From: Allocatelliglobosispora scoriae
GTDB lineage: Bacteria > Actinomycetota > Actinomycetes > Mycobacteriales > Micromonosporaceae
Direction of reading: 5' to 3'
DNA: 64,000 nt
Assembly (NCBI RefSeq): GCF_014204945.1
Contig: NZ_JACHMN010000002.1
Span: 2,317,001-2,381,000, forward strand
Position numbers and translations under genes: made by a program. A model generated the notes under the pieces. It did not search any database, was not told where the DNA came from, and saw only the letters and a program-made list of their open reading frames with translations. Positions 63,893 through 64,000 of this stretch are shown one piece after another (the first letter of the stretch is position 1; each line of letters starts with the position of its first letter).

Positions 63893-64000
63893 TTACTGCA
63901 GGCGAGAGATGATCAGCTCGCGCACGGCTGCGGCATCCGCCTGGCCGCGCGTGGCCTTCATGACAGCCCCGATGAGTACGCCGGCCGCCTCCACCTTGCC
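63893..64000 (-). CDS. gatB: Asp/Glu-tRNA amidotransferase subunit B, C-terminal end only
   Basis: The last 35 residues, [35 protein letters not shown], match the C-terminal GatB/YqeY helical domain (GxxMKATxGxADxxxVxxLI). GatCAB amidates Glu-tRNA(Gln) and Asp-tRNA(Asn). The gene runs off the right edge; the TAA stop is at 63893-63895. Confidence 0.88.
   Translation of the reverse strand, partial: GKVEAAGVLIGAVMKATRGQADAAAVRELIISRLQ

Overview
The window is chromosomal DNA from a high-GC actinobacterium. Almost every codon ends in G or C, GTG and TTG starts are common, and the order Nif3-like / zinc-ribbon / RNase HI-phosphatase fusion is the one seen in mycobacteria and relatives. WxL/DUF916 surface proteins, many secreted propeller proteins and palindromic gene-end repeats suggest Micromonosporaceae, but that family assignment is inference. 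No prophage, IS transposase or CRISPR array is visible. Both edges cut genes: ettA on the left and gatB on the right, both on the minus strand.

Layout. 0-6 kb: ettA (partial), panB, an RNB-domain RNase, a lysine/alanine-rich histone-like protein, and a conserved protein of unknown function followed by an unusual array of tRNA-like RNA modules (5.64-6.03 kb). 6-14 kb: mostly single metabolic or hypothetical genes (aldo-keto reductase, NAPE-PLD-like metallo-hydrolase, NUDIX, YaaA, a two-domain GNAT, a 2H-like protein, a YqeB-like membrane protein), then the RNase P RNA gene. 14.6-21 kb: TSUP transporter and hydrolase pair, a sodium/solute symporter with its DUF3311 partner, and the coupled trio Nif3 / zinc ribbon / RNase HI-phosphatase. 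21-24 kb: an HFCD-type flavoprotein and XRE-TPR regulator pair, divergent from a primase-polymerase-like protein and a small peptide gene. 25.8-41.1 kb: branched-chain amino acid and serine biosynthesis (ilvE, leuB, serA, ilvC, ilvN, ilvB, ilvD), interrupted by three related membrane proteins and a GGDEF-EAL protein. The ilvB leader has a short peptide ORF, a hairpin and a textbook intrinsic terminator, so attenuation is likely. 41.2-43.2 kb: a secreted GH5 mannanase-like enzyme with a LacI-type operator.

44.0-56.9 kb is the most unusual part: a continuous minus-strand locus joining a phosphate-type ABC transporter (pstC, pstA, anchored pstS, pstB) to two more binding-protein-like secreted proteins, a WxL/Ig-like surface protein, a DUF916 WxL-interacting protein, an anchored secreted protein and a sortase-fold protein that has lost its catalytic His and Cys. 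Most junctions overlap by 1-8 bases, so the proteins are probably made together, perhaps as a wall-associated ligand-capture or sensing system.

57-64 kb: a MoaD/ThiS-like carrier coupled to a propeller protein, a small PH-like membrane protein, a 2-hydroxyacid dehydrogenase, a PQQ-type sugar dehydrogenase lipoprotein, a membrane metallophosphoesterase, an LPVTG-anchored Ser/Pro-rich protein and the end of gatB.

Across the window, long perfect or near-perfect inverted repeats in at least four sequence families sit at gene ends, usually without a T-tract. Arms are conserved between copies more than 40 kb apart while loops differ.
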